From the NCBI GenBank assembly GCA_002729235.1, contig PBTY01000066.1, forward strand, positions 91,125-155,124: DNA of 64,000 nt. Reading direction: 5' to 3'. The position numbers and the translations under genes are program-made. This document shows, in pieces, positions 1-8,795 of this stretch. Source of the stretch: Rickettsiales bacterium. GTDB taxonomy: Bacteria > Bacteroidota > Bacteroidia > Cytophagales > Cyclobacteriaceae. The notes beneath the pieces are model-generated. The model ran no database searches. It saw only the letters and a program-made list of their open reading frames with translations, and was not told the origin of the DNA. Numbering within the stretch: position 1 is the stretch's first letter; every line of letters begins with the position of its first letter.

Positions 1-951
1 ATTGGGAAGAAGTTAAAGACAATTTGGGCGGATGACAATGGGAAAGTGTTATGTAAAATGGTGGATGATGCATTTCGAACTGGCAAATCTGGGCGGCATG
101 ATTACCCATACACATTGAGAGGTGTATTTGATTGGTATCGAGCCCATATACATATTTTCAAGGGGTATGATGAGCAAGAAAGAGTTAGTGTGATGATCGA
201 AAAAATTACAACACAAAAGAAAGCTGAAGAGGAATTGTGGAGGACTATGGAAATGGAGCGTGAACTATCCAGGATGAGATCCAGTTTTGTTTCCATGGCT
301 TCTCATCAGTTTAGAACACCTCTGACAGTGATCAAGTCCAATATGCAGTTGCTTGATTTGTCAGGGAAAGATGATTCTTTGACTAAAAAGGTTTCCGCAC
401 GATTGACAAGAGAAGTGGATCGCATGGTTGTATTGATGGAAGATATTTTGACACTCGGCAAGGCCCAATCTGGCGCCATTAAACCGAAATTCAAGATGAT
501 TGATTTACATCAGTTGCTCAAAAGCATCAAAACGGATGTGGATATGTCACAAAAAGATGGTCGTTCACTTAAACTGGAAGTTATTGGTAATCAACGAATG
601 GCCAAATTAGATGAAGGATTGATGCGGCAGGCTATTTTAAATCTTGTTACTAATGCGTTCAAATACTCCTATGAAAAACCGAATCCAGTAGTGACTATTG
701 ATTATTCATCCGCTAATAGTATTAAAATCATCGTAAAAGACTTTGGCTTGGGAATCAGCGAGGATAACCTCTCCAGGATCTTTAAAGATTTTTATCGATC
801 GGAAGAGGTGAGTCATATACCAGGCACCGGACTTGGACTCTCGGTTACTTCTGAGTTTTTGAAAATTAATAAATGTACCATTTCAGTAGAAAGCGAACTG
901 GGCGAGGGGTCACTATTTACTGTATTAATACGTCACCATAATGAAAGATAA
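1..951 (+). CDS. PAS sensor histidine kinase, 5' end cut by window edge
   Basis: The frame is open from base 1, so the gene starts outside the window. The visible part begins in the end of a PAS/PAC domain, followed by a HisKA dimerisation domain with the phosphoacceptor His at visible codon 102 (motif SHQFRTPLTVIKSN) and a HATPase_c domain with N box (NLVTNAFKYS), G1 (DFGLGIS) and G2 (GTGLGLS). The kinase half is close to that of the complete kinase at 3563-5803, so the two are paralogues and the missing part is probably more PAS domains. It has no receiver domain in the visible part. It overlaps the next gene by 11 bp, which suggests the receiver-kinase fusion downstream is its partner. Family known, signal unknown. 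Confidence 0.9.
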   Translation: MGKKLKTIWADDNGKVLCKMVDDAFRTGKSGRHDYPYTLRGVFDWYRAHIHIFKGYDEQERVSVMIEKITTQKKAEEELWRTMEMERELSRMRSSFVSMASHQFRTPLTVIKSNMQLLDLSGKDDSLTKKVSARLTREVDRMVVLMEDILTLGKAQSGAIKPKFKMIDLHQLLKSIKTDVDMSQKDGRSLKLEVIGNQRMAKLDEGLMRQAILNLVTNAFKYSYEKPNPVVTIDYSSANSIKIIVKDFGLGISEDNLSRIFKDFYRSEEVSHIPGTGLGLSVTSEFLKINKCTISVESELGEGSLFTVLIRHHNER

Positions 952-1930
952 AAAGAACACTATCCTAATTGTAGAGGATGAGCCTAACATTAGAGAAACC
1001 ATACAGGATTTGTTGGAATGTAGTGGCTACACGGTGGTGACTGCTGATGATGGCGAATCGGGTTTTTTCAAAGTGGTAAAACACCAGCCTGATCTAATTA
1101 TTTCAGACTTAATGATGCCAAAAATGAATGGTTATGAGTTGTTGGAGGCGGTTCGTTCTTTTGGAAAGAGTAAGTTTATTCCATTCATTATACTAAGTGC
1201 CAAATCTCACTCTCAGAATATACGTGAAGGGTTGAAAATGGGGGCTGATGATTACCTGATGAAGCCGTTTGATCACAAAGAGCTTCTGGAAAGTATCCAG
1301 TATCGCCTAAGCCATCAGGATGAGTTGGTTCAGTCCATTAAAAAGTTGGAGGCTGATCGAATGAAAATGGACATTCACGACAATGTGCAGCAAACAGTGG
1401 TGAGTCTTAAAATGAACCTGGAGCGAATCATTGAGAATGGTGAAGAAGATTGGTCACTGTTAAGTCAAGAGTTGTACAATATTAAAAACGGGTTAGATGT
1501 CGCATTCCTACAGATCAGAAACTTGCTCGACGGCAATGCTGCCCAGGATTTAATGGTCAATGGATTTAAGGTGACGCTGGATAAAATGATAAATAATTTT
1601 GATCAGTTCACACCTATTGAGATATCCTATAACTATTCAATGACTAACGAACCTCATTTAGCAAAGTGTCTAGAGCTGATTCCAATAATTTCCGAAATCA
1701 TGACCAATGTGGTCAAACATTCTAAGGCCACTGCAGTTTCAATCAATCTATCACAATTAGGAGAGATCTATTCCATAGAAATTAATGATAATGGAATTGG
1801 TTTTGTGGTCAATGAAGTACTCAGTAATGGGGGGTTGAAAAACCTCTATTACCGGATAGAGAAAATCAATGGCACTATTGAGATTGAAAGCCGACCTGGA
1901 AATGGAACAAAATACCAACTAACCGTTTGA
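941..1930 (+). CDS. Response-regulator receiver fused to a NarX/DesK-type histidine kinase
   Basis: This is a 329-residue cytoplasmic protein. Residues 1-125 form a CheY-like receiver with acidic pocket E12/D13, phosphoacceptor D56 (SDLMMPKMNG) and conserved K108. Residues 130-215 resemble a HisKA_3 dimerisation domain with a probable phosphorylated His146 in DIHDNVQQ. Residues 235-329 form a HATPase_c domain (EIMTNVVKHSKA, NDNGIGF, NGGLKNL). The order is receiver then kinase, the reverse of ordinary hybrid kinases, so it probably relays a signal: its receiver may be charged by the upstream kinase and its own kinase may phosphorylate a LuxR-type regulator. The NarL-type regulator at 5800-6453, which is broken, is the nearest candidate output. 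Start overlaps the upstream gene. Confidence 0.85.
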   Translation: MKDKKNTILIVEDEPNIRETIQDLLECSGYTVVTADDGESGFFKVVKHQPDLIISDLMMPKMNGYELLEAVRSFGKSKFIPFIILSAKSHSQNIREGLKMGADDYLMKPFDHKELLESIQYRLSHQDELVQSIKKLEADRMKMDIHDNVQQTVVSLKMNLERIIENGEEDWSLLSQELYNIKNGLDVAFLQIRNLLDGNAAQDLMVNGFKVTLDKMINNFDQFTPIEISYNYSMTNEPHLAKCLELIPIISEIMTNVVKHSKATAVSINLSQLGEIYSIEINDNGIGFVVNEVLSNGGLKNLYYRIEKINGTIEIESRPGNGTKYQLTV

Positions 1931-1945
1931 GTTGTACTGCATAAA

Positions 1946-1968
1946 AAAACCCATCAACGATGGGTTTT
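1946..1968. terminator. Perfect 10-bp hairpin terminator, probably bidirectional
   Basis: The arms 1946-1955 and 1959-1968 are perfectly complementary around a 3-base loop, with A-rich sequence to the left and T-rich to the right. It lies 16 bp after the receiver-kinase gene and faces the convergent gene at 2041-2466. Confidence 0.8.
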
Positions 1969-2040
1969 AATTTCCTACCTAATTAGCTGGATCTAGATTT
2001 GGAAGGTTAAGGCTAAGGTACTGTTTTTGACACAGAACAT

Positions 2041-2466
2041 TCAACTAATGTGAAATATTCTTACATTAAGCTTGTATATCTCCTTTAGATTCAGGGCTAT
2101 TTCTTTCGTTCTGGATTGATTTAGGGGCATGTACCAAGTGATATTGATGTTCTTCTTCCATTGTTGAAGTCCATTGCAAAATTTGAATAAATCGAAAAGT
2201 AGTGAGAGGCTTTGGATATTGATATTTGCCAATTGTAAAGCGATATCAATTTCATTATTGCCATTTAGATGATCAGCGATAATGGTCTTAATTGCCTCCA
2301 TGTGTAGCGAGTTTAATCGCTTACTTGATTCTTTGATAATCAACGTGTCATTATCTGCTTGATATCGAACAAGAGGTAATCTCTGATTAGAGTTACTGGC
2401 TTGCTTTTTCCTTTTGATTTCTTGTGTAATATGTGTCAACATGGCGTTCGCGTTTAATGTGTTCAT
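2041..2466 (-). CDS. Hypothetical protein, possibly SiaC/STAS-like
   Basis: This is a 141-residue soluble protein with no signal peptide or membrane segment. The C-terminal 70 residues alternate short hydrophobic strands and helices (IDIALQLANINIQSLSLLFD, then NINITWYMP and LNVRIFHIS). That spacing is reminiscent of SiaC/DUF1987 or STAS-like anti-anti-sigma proteins, but I cannot see a defining phosphorylation motif. It sits alone and convergent to the receiver-kinase gene, inside a signalling cluster, which fits a small regulatory partner. The function is inferred only from fold-like pattern and context. Confidence 0.5.
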   Translation of the reverse strand: MNTLNANAMLTHITQEIKRKKQASNSNQRLPLVRYQADNDTLIIKESSKRLNSLHMEAIKTIIADHLNGNNEIDIALQLANINIQSLSLLFDLFKFCNGLQQWKKNINITWYMPLNQSRTKEIALNLKEIYKLNVRIFHIS

Positions 2467-2621
2467 TGGCTTAAGTACTTCTTAAACCTGGATCAAAATT
2501 GATAATTCCAATGGGTAAATATTAGCGGAGAATACTGTTTTAAGAAGAACACGGGTTTGATCATATTTCCTGTATCTGATACGTGTGTGAATCACGTGAG
2601 GACTCACTAGGTGATTTGCTG

Positions 2622-2663
2622 AATTTGAGGTGAAAACATCGGTAGAATGCCTAATTTGAGGTG
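2622..2663. promoter_or_regulatory. Direct repeat AATTTGAGGTG x2, candidate operator
   Basis: The 11-mer occurs at 2622-2632 and 2653-2663, start to start 31 bp, about three helical turns. It lies 81-122 bp upstream of the receiver-AraC gene start at 2744. AraC-type proteins usually bind direct repeats, so autoregulation is a reasonable inference. Confidence 0.4.
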
Positions 2664-2743
2664 TTTAGGGCTAACAATTGTTGTAAAATCCTGTACCTAT
2701 ATATAAGTTTTCGAAGGACGAAAGCTGCAAATTCCGCCAGGCT

Positions 2744-3469
2744 ATGAAACAAACAATCTTGTTAGTTGAGGATGATTTTGGAATTAGAGAAACAGTATCA
2801 GACCTGATTCACACCATGGGTTACCTTACTCTGGAGGCTACACATGGATTGGAGGCACTCCAGCTGATTCAATTAAAGTTTCCTGACCTAATTATCAGCG
2901 ATATCATGATGCCTAAAATGGATGGCATAGAGCTGCTGCAAAAGTTGAAATCAAATAATCAATATTGCACCATTCCGGTTATTATGTTGACGGCCAAAGC
3001 TGATTATAATAGCCAATTGGACAGTTACCGAATTGGGGCTGATGGCTATGTGACCAAACCATTTGATATGCGTGAGCTCTCCTACAAAATCAAGAACTTA
3101 CTGAATCTAAGGCATAATCTACTACGTGCACAGGTAGATGTGGCAAGTTCTCATGATCCGGAGTGGCAATTTATTCAGAAACTCAATGGGAAGCTTGAGA
3201 CTCATTTAGAGGAAGCGAGTTTGCAAACCATTGCTGAGCTGATGAAGCTATCGCCATCTGGTCTTCAAAAGAAATTGAAGAAGTACAGTAGTCAATCCTT
3301 TCAAGACTATGTACGAATATTCAAACTTTCTAAAGCAAAAGCCCTATTAGAATCGGGGGACTGTAACGTTGGGGAGGCGGCAGAAAAGTCTGGATTTAAA
3401 AGTATTTCGTCTTTTTCCAAATCCTTCAAGGATCAATTTGGGTATACCCCAAGTGAACTACTTGTCTGA
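2744..3469 (+). CDS. Response regulator, receiver plus AraC-type DNA-binding domain
   Basis: The protein has 241 residues. Residues 1-120 are a receiver domain with E9/D10 and phosphoacceptor D53 (SDIMMPKMDG), the TAKAD stretch and the KPFD loop. Residues about 140-241 are an AraC-family double helix-turn-helix ending in FGYTPSELLV, the usual family ending. It is a transcription factor expected to be phosphorylated by a hybrid or stand-alone kinase. The downstream PAS kinase at 3563 lacks a receiver and is the likely partner, 93 bp away. The start follows a short AT-rich leader; an upstream direct repeat may be its operator. Target genes are unknown. Confidence 0.9.
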   Translation: MKQTILLVEDDFGIRETVSDLIHTMGYLTLEATHGLEALQLIQLKFPDLIISDIMMPKMDGIELLQKLKSNNQYCTIPVIMLTAKADYNSQLDSYRIGADGYVTKPFDMRELSYKIKNLLNLRHNLLRAQVDVASSHDPEWQFIQKLNGKLETHLEEASLQTIAELMKLSPSGLQKKLKKYSSQSFQDYVRIFKLSKAKALLESGDCNVGEAAEKSGFKSISSFSKSFKDQFGYTPSELLV

Positions 3470-3562
3470 GCAGGTAAAGTTTTGTCCTGGGAAGTAATAT
3501 TTGGTTAGTCCAAATGGATGTTTGCTATTCTTGTCGTATCCGCCTTATGAAAGTTTACGACA

Positions 3563-5803
3563 ATGGTAGCCTCAAATTTATTTGATCTTCCTCAAGCGAT
3601 TATTCTATCAAACCAAACAGAACAAAGTTGGTCAGACAGTCTGTTTGAATTTTTGAATCTGCCTAAATATAGTAAACCGTGTTTTTCTACTTTTTACGAT
3701 CAGATTCATGCAGATGATCTGGAAGGTGTACAGAACATTTACCGACATCTGGATCATTGGTATAATGGTCGTTCAAAGCAATTAACTTTTCGAATTAAGT
3801 GTCCAATCAATGGCTATAAATGGATAACCAATATTATGCAAAGTCAGGTGTTTCCAGATAAGCAGCTGATCATTACCTCTAGATTCTTCGATGCCAACGT
3901 GGTAAAAAGAGGTTCAATGTCTTTGCATCAAATTCAGCAGCAACTTGAAAGAGCCGATCCTTTATCAGCCGATCCCGATATTCAGTACAATCCAGATCTA
4001 GTAGATAAGGTTACACAGTTTACCAGAATAGGTTGGTTTGAGTATTATATACCTGATTCACGAACTGTTTATTCTTCTAGTATTAAACCAATGGTTGGTC
4101 TTGATGATCAGGATCGGTTTACGGCTGAGTATTTTAAATCCATTGTTGAGAAAGAGTCCTGGGAGAAAGCGATGTTATTTGCCTTAGATGCTAAGCCATC
4201 TGACCCTATTCTCAATCAAGATGTGAGAGTGCTGGTCAAAGGAGAACAGAAATGGTTTAATGTGCAGCTCGAATTTACTTTCGTACAAACAATAATTACC
4301 AGAATATTTGGAGTGGTTCAAGATGTTACCGAGTTGAGAGAAACTCAGGATAAGTTGGAGCGAGCTCAGCAAATATCAAATACAGGTTGGTATGAATATG
4401 ATGTTTTGGATCACTCGAATAGTAGGTTTTCTGACTCCTGGTTGACCATTCATGATTTTGAACAGGGAGATAAGCCCAGCTGGTCTGAGTATCTACAGAA
4501 GGTACGCCCATTGGATCATGAGGGGATAGAGACTAATCTGGAGGCTTTTCTTGATAAGTTCGGATCAAGTTGGGATAAGCTTGAGTTTAAAATAATCGAT
4601 CGGCAGGAAAAAGAAAGATACATAAGTAATAGCTCCAGAGTGATATTTGAAGAGGGGCTGCCTGTCAAGGTGTTTGGTATATGCCGGGACATTACAGAGA
4701 GCAAAAATTTTGAAGAACAATTGATTCTATCCAATAATGATTTGGATGCGCTGATCCGGGCCACTGATAACCTCATTTTTGTTATTGATGAGGATTGTCG
4801 ATTCGAACGTGTCATCGGAACGGAAGAACGGTTTCATATACCAACCAAAGACTTTATAGGTAATAAGGTCGCTGATATTTGGACAGACCCTAATGGGATA
4901 GAAATGACCCAAATGGTAGAACGTGCATTGACTGAGCAAGTTGGTGAGAGTTTGGATTGTATGCATATCAACCGCAAAGGAGAAATTGAGTGGCTAATGG
5001 TGACTACACACCCTTATAAAGGGTATGATCATAAGAACCGTGTCAGTGTAGTCATTGAAGAGATTACTCAACAGAAGAAATTTGAACAAGAGCTGCAAAA
5101 GACATTAGAATTGGAGCGTGAGCTGTCCAAAATGAGATCAAATTTTGTTGCTATGGCTTCCCATCAGTTTAGAACTCCTCTTACCGTCATTAAATCCAAT
5201 ATGCAATTATTAGAGGCGGTAGATATTCAGCATCCCATGTTAGACCGGATAAGCGCGAGGTTGATTCGGGAAGTAGATCGTCTGGTAGACCTGATGGAAG
5301 ACATCCTGTTGATTGGGAAGGCTCAGACCAATAATATGCGTGTTGATCCCATCACGTTTAATCTTGATACGCTGATAGATGACATTATCAAAGACATTGA
5401 TCAAATAACCGATGATGGAAGGACGCTTCGATTAAATCGATGTGGTGAATCTGTAGAGTTTACAGGAGACTATCATTTGTTAAGACATGCGTTGATTAAT
5501 ATCGTTACAAATGCCTTTAAATATTCTAAAGGCCAACCTAACCCAGAACTAACCGTTGATTACACCCTTGAAAATTCAATCCAGGTCACTGTAAGAGATT
5601 ATGGGATAGGCATACCGAATGAGGATCATGAGCGAATCTTCAATGACTTTTACCGAGGGAATAATGTAAAAGATATTCCAGGAACGGGCTTGGGAATGTC
5701 CATTACACGGGAGTTTTTAAAACTAAACAATGGTACCATTGAATTGGAGAGCGAGCTAGGCCTTGGTAGCTCTTTTCTGGTGAAATTACCGAAAGCTAAT
5801 TAA
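3563..5803 (+). CDS. Multi-PAS sensor histidine kinase
   Basis: The protein has 746 residues and no membrane segment or signal peptide, so it senses a cytoplasmic cue. Four PAS/PAC-like modules can be read at about 10-115, 145-255, 265-375 and 385-505, followed by a short coiled coil, HisKA with His534 (MASHQFRTPLTVIKS) and HATPase_c with N650 in the N box, DYGIGIP and GTGLGMS. It is paralogous to the truncated kinase at base 1. It is preceded by the receiver-AraC regulator and ends 4 bp into the convergent broken NarL-type gene. Complete and intact. The PAS ligand cannot be predicted from this reading. Confidence 0.9.
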   Translation: MVASNLFDLPQAIILSNQTEQSWSDSLFEFLNLPKYSKPCFSTFYDQIHADDLEGVQNIYRHLDHWYNGRSKQLTFRIKCPINGYKWITNIMQSQVFPDKQLIITSRFFDANVVKRGSMSLHQIQQQLERADPLSADPDIQYNPDLVDKVTQFTRIGWFEYYIPDSRTVYSSSIKPMVGLDDQDRFTAEYFKSIVEKESWEKAMLFALDAKPSDPILNQDVRVLVKGEQKWFNVQLEFTFVQTIITRIFGVVQDVTELRETQDKLERAQQISNTGWYEYDVLDHSNSRFSDSWLTIHDFEQGDKPSWSEYLQKVRPLDHEGIETNLEAFLDKFGSSWDKLEFKIIDRQEKERYISNSSRVIFEEGLPVKVFGICRDITESKNFEEQLILSNNDLDALIRATDNLIFVIDEDCRFERVIGTEERFHIPTKDFIGNKVADIWTDPNGIEMTQMVERALTEQVGESLDCMHINRKGEIEWLMVTTHPYKGYDHKNRVSVVIEEITQQKKFEQELQKTLELERELSKMRSNFVAMASHQFRTPLTVIKSNMQLLEAVDIQHPMLDRISARLIREVDRLVDLMEDILLIGKAQTNNMRVDPITFNLDTLIDDIIKDIDQITDDGRTLRLNRCGESVEFTGDYHLLRHALINIVTNAFKYSKGQPNPELTVDYTLENSIQVTVRDYGIGIPNEDHERIFNDFYRGNNVKDIPGTGLGMSITREFLKLNNGTIELESELGLGSSFLVKLPKAN

Positions 5804-6453
5804 CCGATTTCTACCAGGTTATGCTCTATGGCATACATGGTCAGGCCTACCAGATTTTTGCATCCCGTTTTGGTAAGCATACTTCTTTTATGTCCCTCTA
5901 CGGTGCGAACGCTTATAAACAATTGATCTGCTATTTCCTGGTTGGTCTTTTCATCCAATACCAGCTTTAACACCTCTTTTTCTCTTGTGCTGAGCTCAAT
6001 TTCAATTGTTAGCCGGTTTTTTGGGGTTATGCCATTACCACCCATGCTTTCCATGACACGCTGTGTTACTTCCTGAGCAAAGAAATTATTTCCCGCTTCA
6101 ATCGCCTGAATAGCGGACATGACTACTTCCTTTCCGGAGTCTTTTTAGATGTAGCCTTCTATGCCCATGTTAAGCATTTTTTTAATTGATTTGATGTCAT
6201 CCAACATTGATACTACCAGGATTTTTATCTCGATACCCTCATCTCGGATGGCCTGGACGAGCTCGAGGCCATTCATGACTGGCATATTGATGTCGGTAAT
6301 CAATAAATCAAATGAATCAGCTTTCAGATGCTTCAATGCATCATCACCATTGACTGCCTGTTTCTTAATTCGATAATCAGTACTGTCATCAAAGTAAAAA
6401 CTAAAGGCATCACGAACCATCTTGTGGTCGTCGACAAGTAAAATTTCCATCAT
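5800..6453 (-). pseudogene. NarL/LuxR-family response regulator interrupted by one in-frame TAA
   Basis: Codons 1-102 encode a receiver domain (D8/D9, phosphoacceptor D54 in ITDINMP, ending in MGIEGYI). Codon 103 is TAA (6145-6147). Reading on in the same frame gives KDSGKEVVMSAIQAIEAG and then a full LuxR helix-turn-helix (LSTREKEVLKLV, TNQEIADQLFISVRTVEGH), stop at 5800. In this family the position after GYI is normally Leu, so one T-to-A change in TTA explains the stop; no frameshift is needed. A second Met at 6120 could restart the LuxR part alone. Either the gene is recently inactivated, makes a receiver and a separate DNA-binding piece, or the base is a sequencing error. It is convergent with the PAS kinase. 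Confidence 0.85.
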
Positions 6454-6500
6454 CTAAGTGAGGTGTGTGTTCAAAAGAGTAACCACACTAAAGATAACTC

Positions 6501-7382
6501 TTAATACCCATATTTCTTTAGTTTTTGGTCGTCTTTTCTCCAGTCTTTATCGACCTTCACGAAGGTTTCCAGATGGATTTGCTTGCCAAAGAATTCTTCC
6601 ATCTCCTGGCGACTCTCAATTCCCAGTTTTTTAATGCCTTCTCCTTTTTTGCCGATGATAATTCCTTTCTGTGTATTGCGCTCTACATAGATCTCCGCAG
6701 CTACTCTAATGATGTTCTCTTCTTCTTTGAAGGACGTCACTACCACTTCGCTGCTGTATGGGATTTCTTGCTTGTAGTTGAGAAATATTTTCTCCCGAAT
6801 GATCTCAGAAGCAATGAATCGTTCGCTTTTATCAGTGAGTTCATCTTCTGGAAAATAGGGTGGGTGATTAGGCAATAAATCAATGATTCGTTTTTCCAAT
6901 TCATCTATCCCGTCGCCTGTTACAGCCGAAAAAGCAATCGGGTCCAGCCAGTCATACAGTTCCTTCCAGTAATTGATCTTATCAATTACCTGGGATCCTT
7001 TGGCCAGGTCAGCTTTGTTGATGGCGAAAATGATAGGAATTCCTGTCTGCCTGGCCATTTCCAGCCAGGTCTCATGGTCATTCTTTTCTCCCAACTCTAC
7101 CATGAATAGGATAATGTCTGCATCTTCCAGAGATTTCTTCACGAATCCCATCATGCGCTCCTGTAGCTTATAACTCGGATCTAATGTGCCAGGAGTGTCT
7201 GAATAAACGATCTGGTGCTCCTCATTGGTGATGATCCCGAAAATCCTATGTCGGGTAGTTTGTGCGCGGTTGGTGACAATGGAAATTCGTTCGCCGGTTA
7301 GTTGATTCATCAAAGTGGACTTACCCACATTTGGTTTGCCCATGATCGTGACAAAGCCGGCCTTGAAATCAGGATTAATCAT
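6501..7382 (-). CDS. era: GTPase Era
   Basis: The protein has 293 residues, the family's usual length. It carries the G1 motif GKPNVGKST (15-23), switch region TTRHRI, G3 DTPG, G4 NKAD and G5-like SAVTGDG, followed by a C-terminal KH RNA-binding domain with GKKGEGIKKLG. Era binds the 3' end of 16S rRNA and assists 30S subunit maturation at the inner membrane face. It is a conserved single-copy core gene and intact. It sits alone between the signalling cluster and an AraC-type regulator, 36 bp from the latter, on the same strand. Confidence 0.97.
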   Translation of the reverse strand: MINPDFKAGFVTIMGKPNVGKSTLMNQLTGERISIVTNRAQTTRHRIFGIITNEEHQIVYSDTPGTLDPSYKLQERMMGFVKKSLEDADIILFMVELGEKNDHETWLEMARQTGIPIIFAINKADLAKGSQVIDKINYWKELYDWLDPIAFSAVTGDGIDELEKRIIDLLPNHPPYFPEDELTDKSERFIASEIIREKIFLNYKQEIPYSSEVVVTSFKEEENIIRVAAEIYVERNTQKGIIIGKKGEGIKKLGIESRQEMEEFFGKQIHLETFVKVDKDWRKDDQKLKKYGY

Positions 7383-7418
7383 GTGGCAAATTTCAGTAAA
7401 AAAATCTAGATCCGCGTT

Positions 7419-8192
7419 TCATTGGGTATATGATCGCAAAAACTCTCCTGGACTTTGATCTGTATAATATCTAAAGTCTTTGATCAAGTGTGATTGGTCA
7501 TAGTATCCACTTTTAAAAGTTAGCTGAGTGAGGTTGAGACTATCCTTGTATTTGTAATAATTGGATATGAAATGATTTAACTTTTCAATTTTGGCGAATT
7601 CTTTTGCGGTAAGCCCGATTGCAAGACTAAAACGTTGCTCCAACAAGGATTTACTTACTCCAAGTGTTTCGAAGACATCTTTGATCTTAATCTCTCCTTT
7701 GTACTTTTTGATTAAATCAATGACATCTTCCAAGAGCAAATCTGGATCATACGCTTCCCAATCATAAGCTCTGGCTAAATATGCGGACAGCTCACATTCA
7801 TTTTTTAACCCCAAATCAATAATGCTTTCAGTCAGATTTCTGATAAAAGGTTGATTGGAGTCAAATAGTAATTGTGAAAAAATGGCAGGAATTTTTAGAT
7901 CGAGGAAATTAAGTTCTTCACTCTCTAAAATACTTGCTCTACTTTGACAACCGAGAATAAAGGTTGAGTTTTTAGGAATTATAGAGGGTCTGACAGAACC
8001 AACCAGGGAGCGTGTTATTGGTTTCCCTAAATTGGTAATTACATGAATGCTATTATCTGGGATTAAATAAGCGACACCAGTGTCGCGATTGGACTCATTT
8101 ACCTTCTTATAGTCCCAGTTGAATGGATGTGTTTGGTTAGTCGTGTACATATCTTGAGTTTTACCTCTAGACGCCAGTACACTTGTGTACAC
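7419..8192 (-). CDS. AraC-family transcriptional regulator
   Basis: The protein has 257 residues. The N-terminal half (to about 125) resembles the cupin-like sensor region of Bacteroidota AraC proteins (DNSIHVITNLGKPI), and residues about 160-255 form the AraC double helix-turn-helix (FETLGVSKSLLEQRF; SGYYDQSHLIKDFRYYTDQSPGEF). The upstream start is used; an internal Met at codon 15 is an alternative. It lies upstream of era on the same strand but a 36-bp gap does not prove an operon. No target can be named. Confidence 0.85.
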   Translation of the reverse strand: MYTSVLASRGKTQDMYTTNQTHPFNWDYKKVNESNRDTGVAYLIPDNSIHVITNLGKPITRSLVGSVRPSIIPKNSTFILGCQSRASILESEELNFLDLKIPAIFSQLLFDSNQPFIRNLTESIIDLGLKNECELSAYLARAYDWEAYDPDLLLEDVIDLIKKYKGEIKIKDVFETLGVSKSLLEQRFSLAIGLTAKEFAKIEKLNHFISNYYKYKDSLNLTQLTFKSGYYDQSHLIKDFRYYTDQSPGEFLRSYTQ

Positions 8193-8293
8193 TTATCAAA
8201 AAAACAATCTGTTTGTTAACAAATAGGATTGTTTAGTTAACAATTCGGAATGTTAACATCAATGAATGTTAACAGGTAAGGGTATTGTTTGAC

Positions 8294-8755
8294 TTAGTGG
8301 TTTTGCGATTTTTTCAGTTCTGCAGGTGATTGTTCATATACCTTTTTGAAAGCTTTATAGAATGAAACCTTATTCGCAAAACCTACCATTTCTGCAAAAG
8401 CTTCAATCGTGAAGTGGTTGTAGTTAGGGTCTAGTAAGAGTCGTTTGGCTTCTGTAACTCGTAGCTTATTGATGTAGGAATTAAAGTTTTGACAACTGAT
8501 GGTATTGACCGCACTAGATACCTGTTTCTCTGAAAGGTGCACAGATCGAGCGACAGATTCGAGTTTTAAGTTGCTATCCAGATATCTCTTGTCTTCTTTG
8601 ATCCATTGATCAATAGCACGAAAATGTTTTTCCTTCTCTATTAATTGGGGGATGTGATCGATCGTCTCAGAGTCCAAATGTGGTTTTTGAAACTTGAGAT
8701 AGATGACAACTATGAAAAGTATCATGATCAAACAAAAAAGAAGGACTTCTATCAT
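8294..8755 (-). CDS. Short membrane-anchored AraC-type regulator
   Basis: The 153-residue protein has a single N-terminal hydrophobic segment (about residues 2-22), then a basic linker and a complete AraC-type helix-turn-helix pair (LKLESVARSVHLSEKQVSS; FAEMVGFANKVSFYKAF; YEQSPAELKK). Many Bacteroidota regulators have seven membrane helices before this domain; here only one is left, so it is either a minimal form or a 5' truncated relative. I see no coding remnant of further helices upstream. It is divergent from the SusC operon at 9049 and faces a region with three 13-bp repeats, so it may control that operon. Confidence 0.75.
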   Translation of the reverse strand: MIEVLLFCLIMILFIVVIYLKFQKPHLDSETIDHIPQLIEKEKHFRAIDQWIKEDKRYLDSNLKLESVARSVHLSEKQVSSAVNTISCQNFNSYINKLRVTEAKRLLLDPNYNHFTIEAFAEMVGFANKVSFYKAFKKVYEQSPAELKKSQNH

Positions 8756-8795
8756 GTAAACAAAGTAAATGTTATGGTCGAAAACTTGCCATGCG

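Noticed and set aside
6120..6160. Frameshift as explanation of the split response regulator
   Set aside because: Both parts are in the same frame and the linker residues between them are typical of the family; a single nonsense codon suffices.
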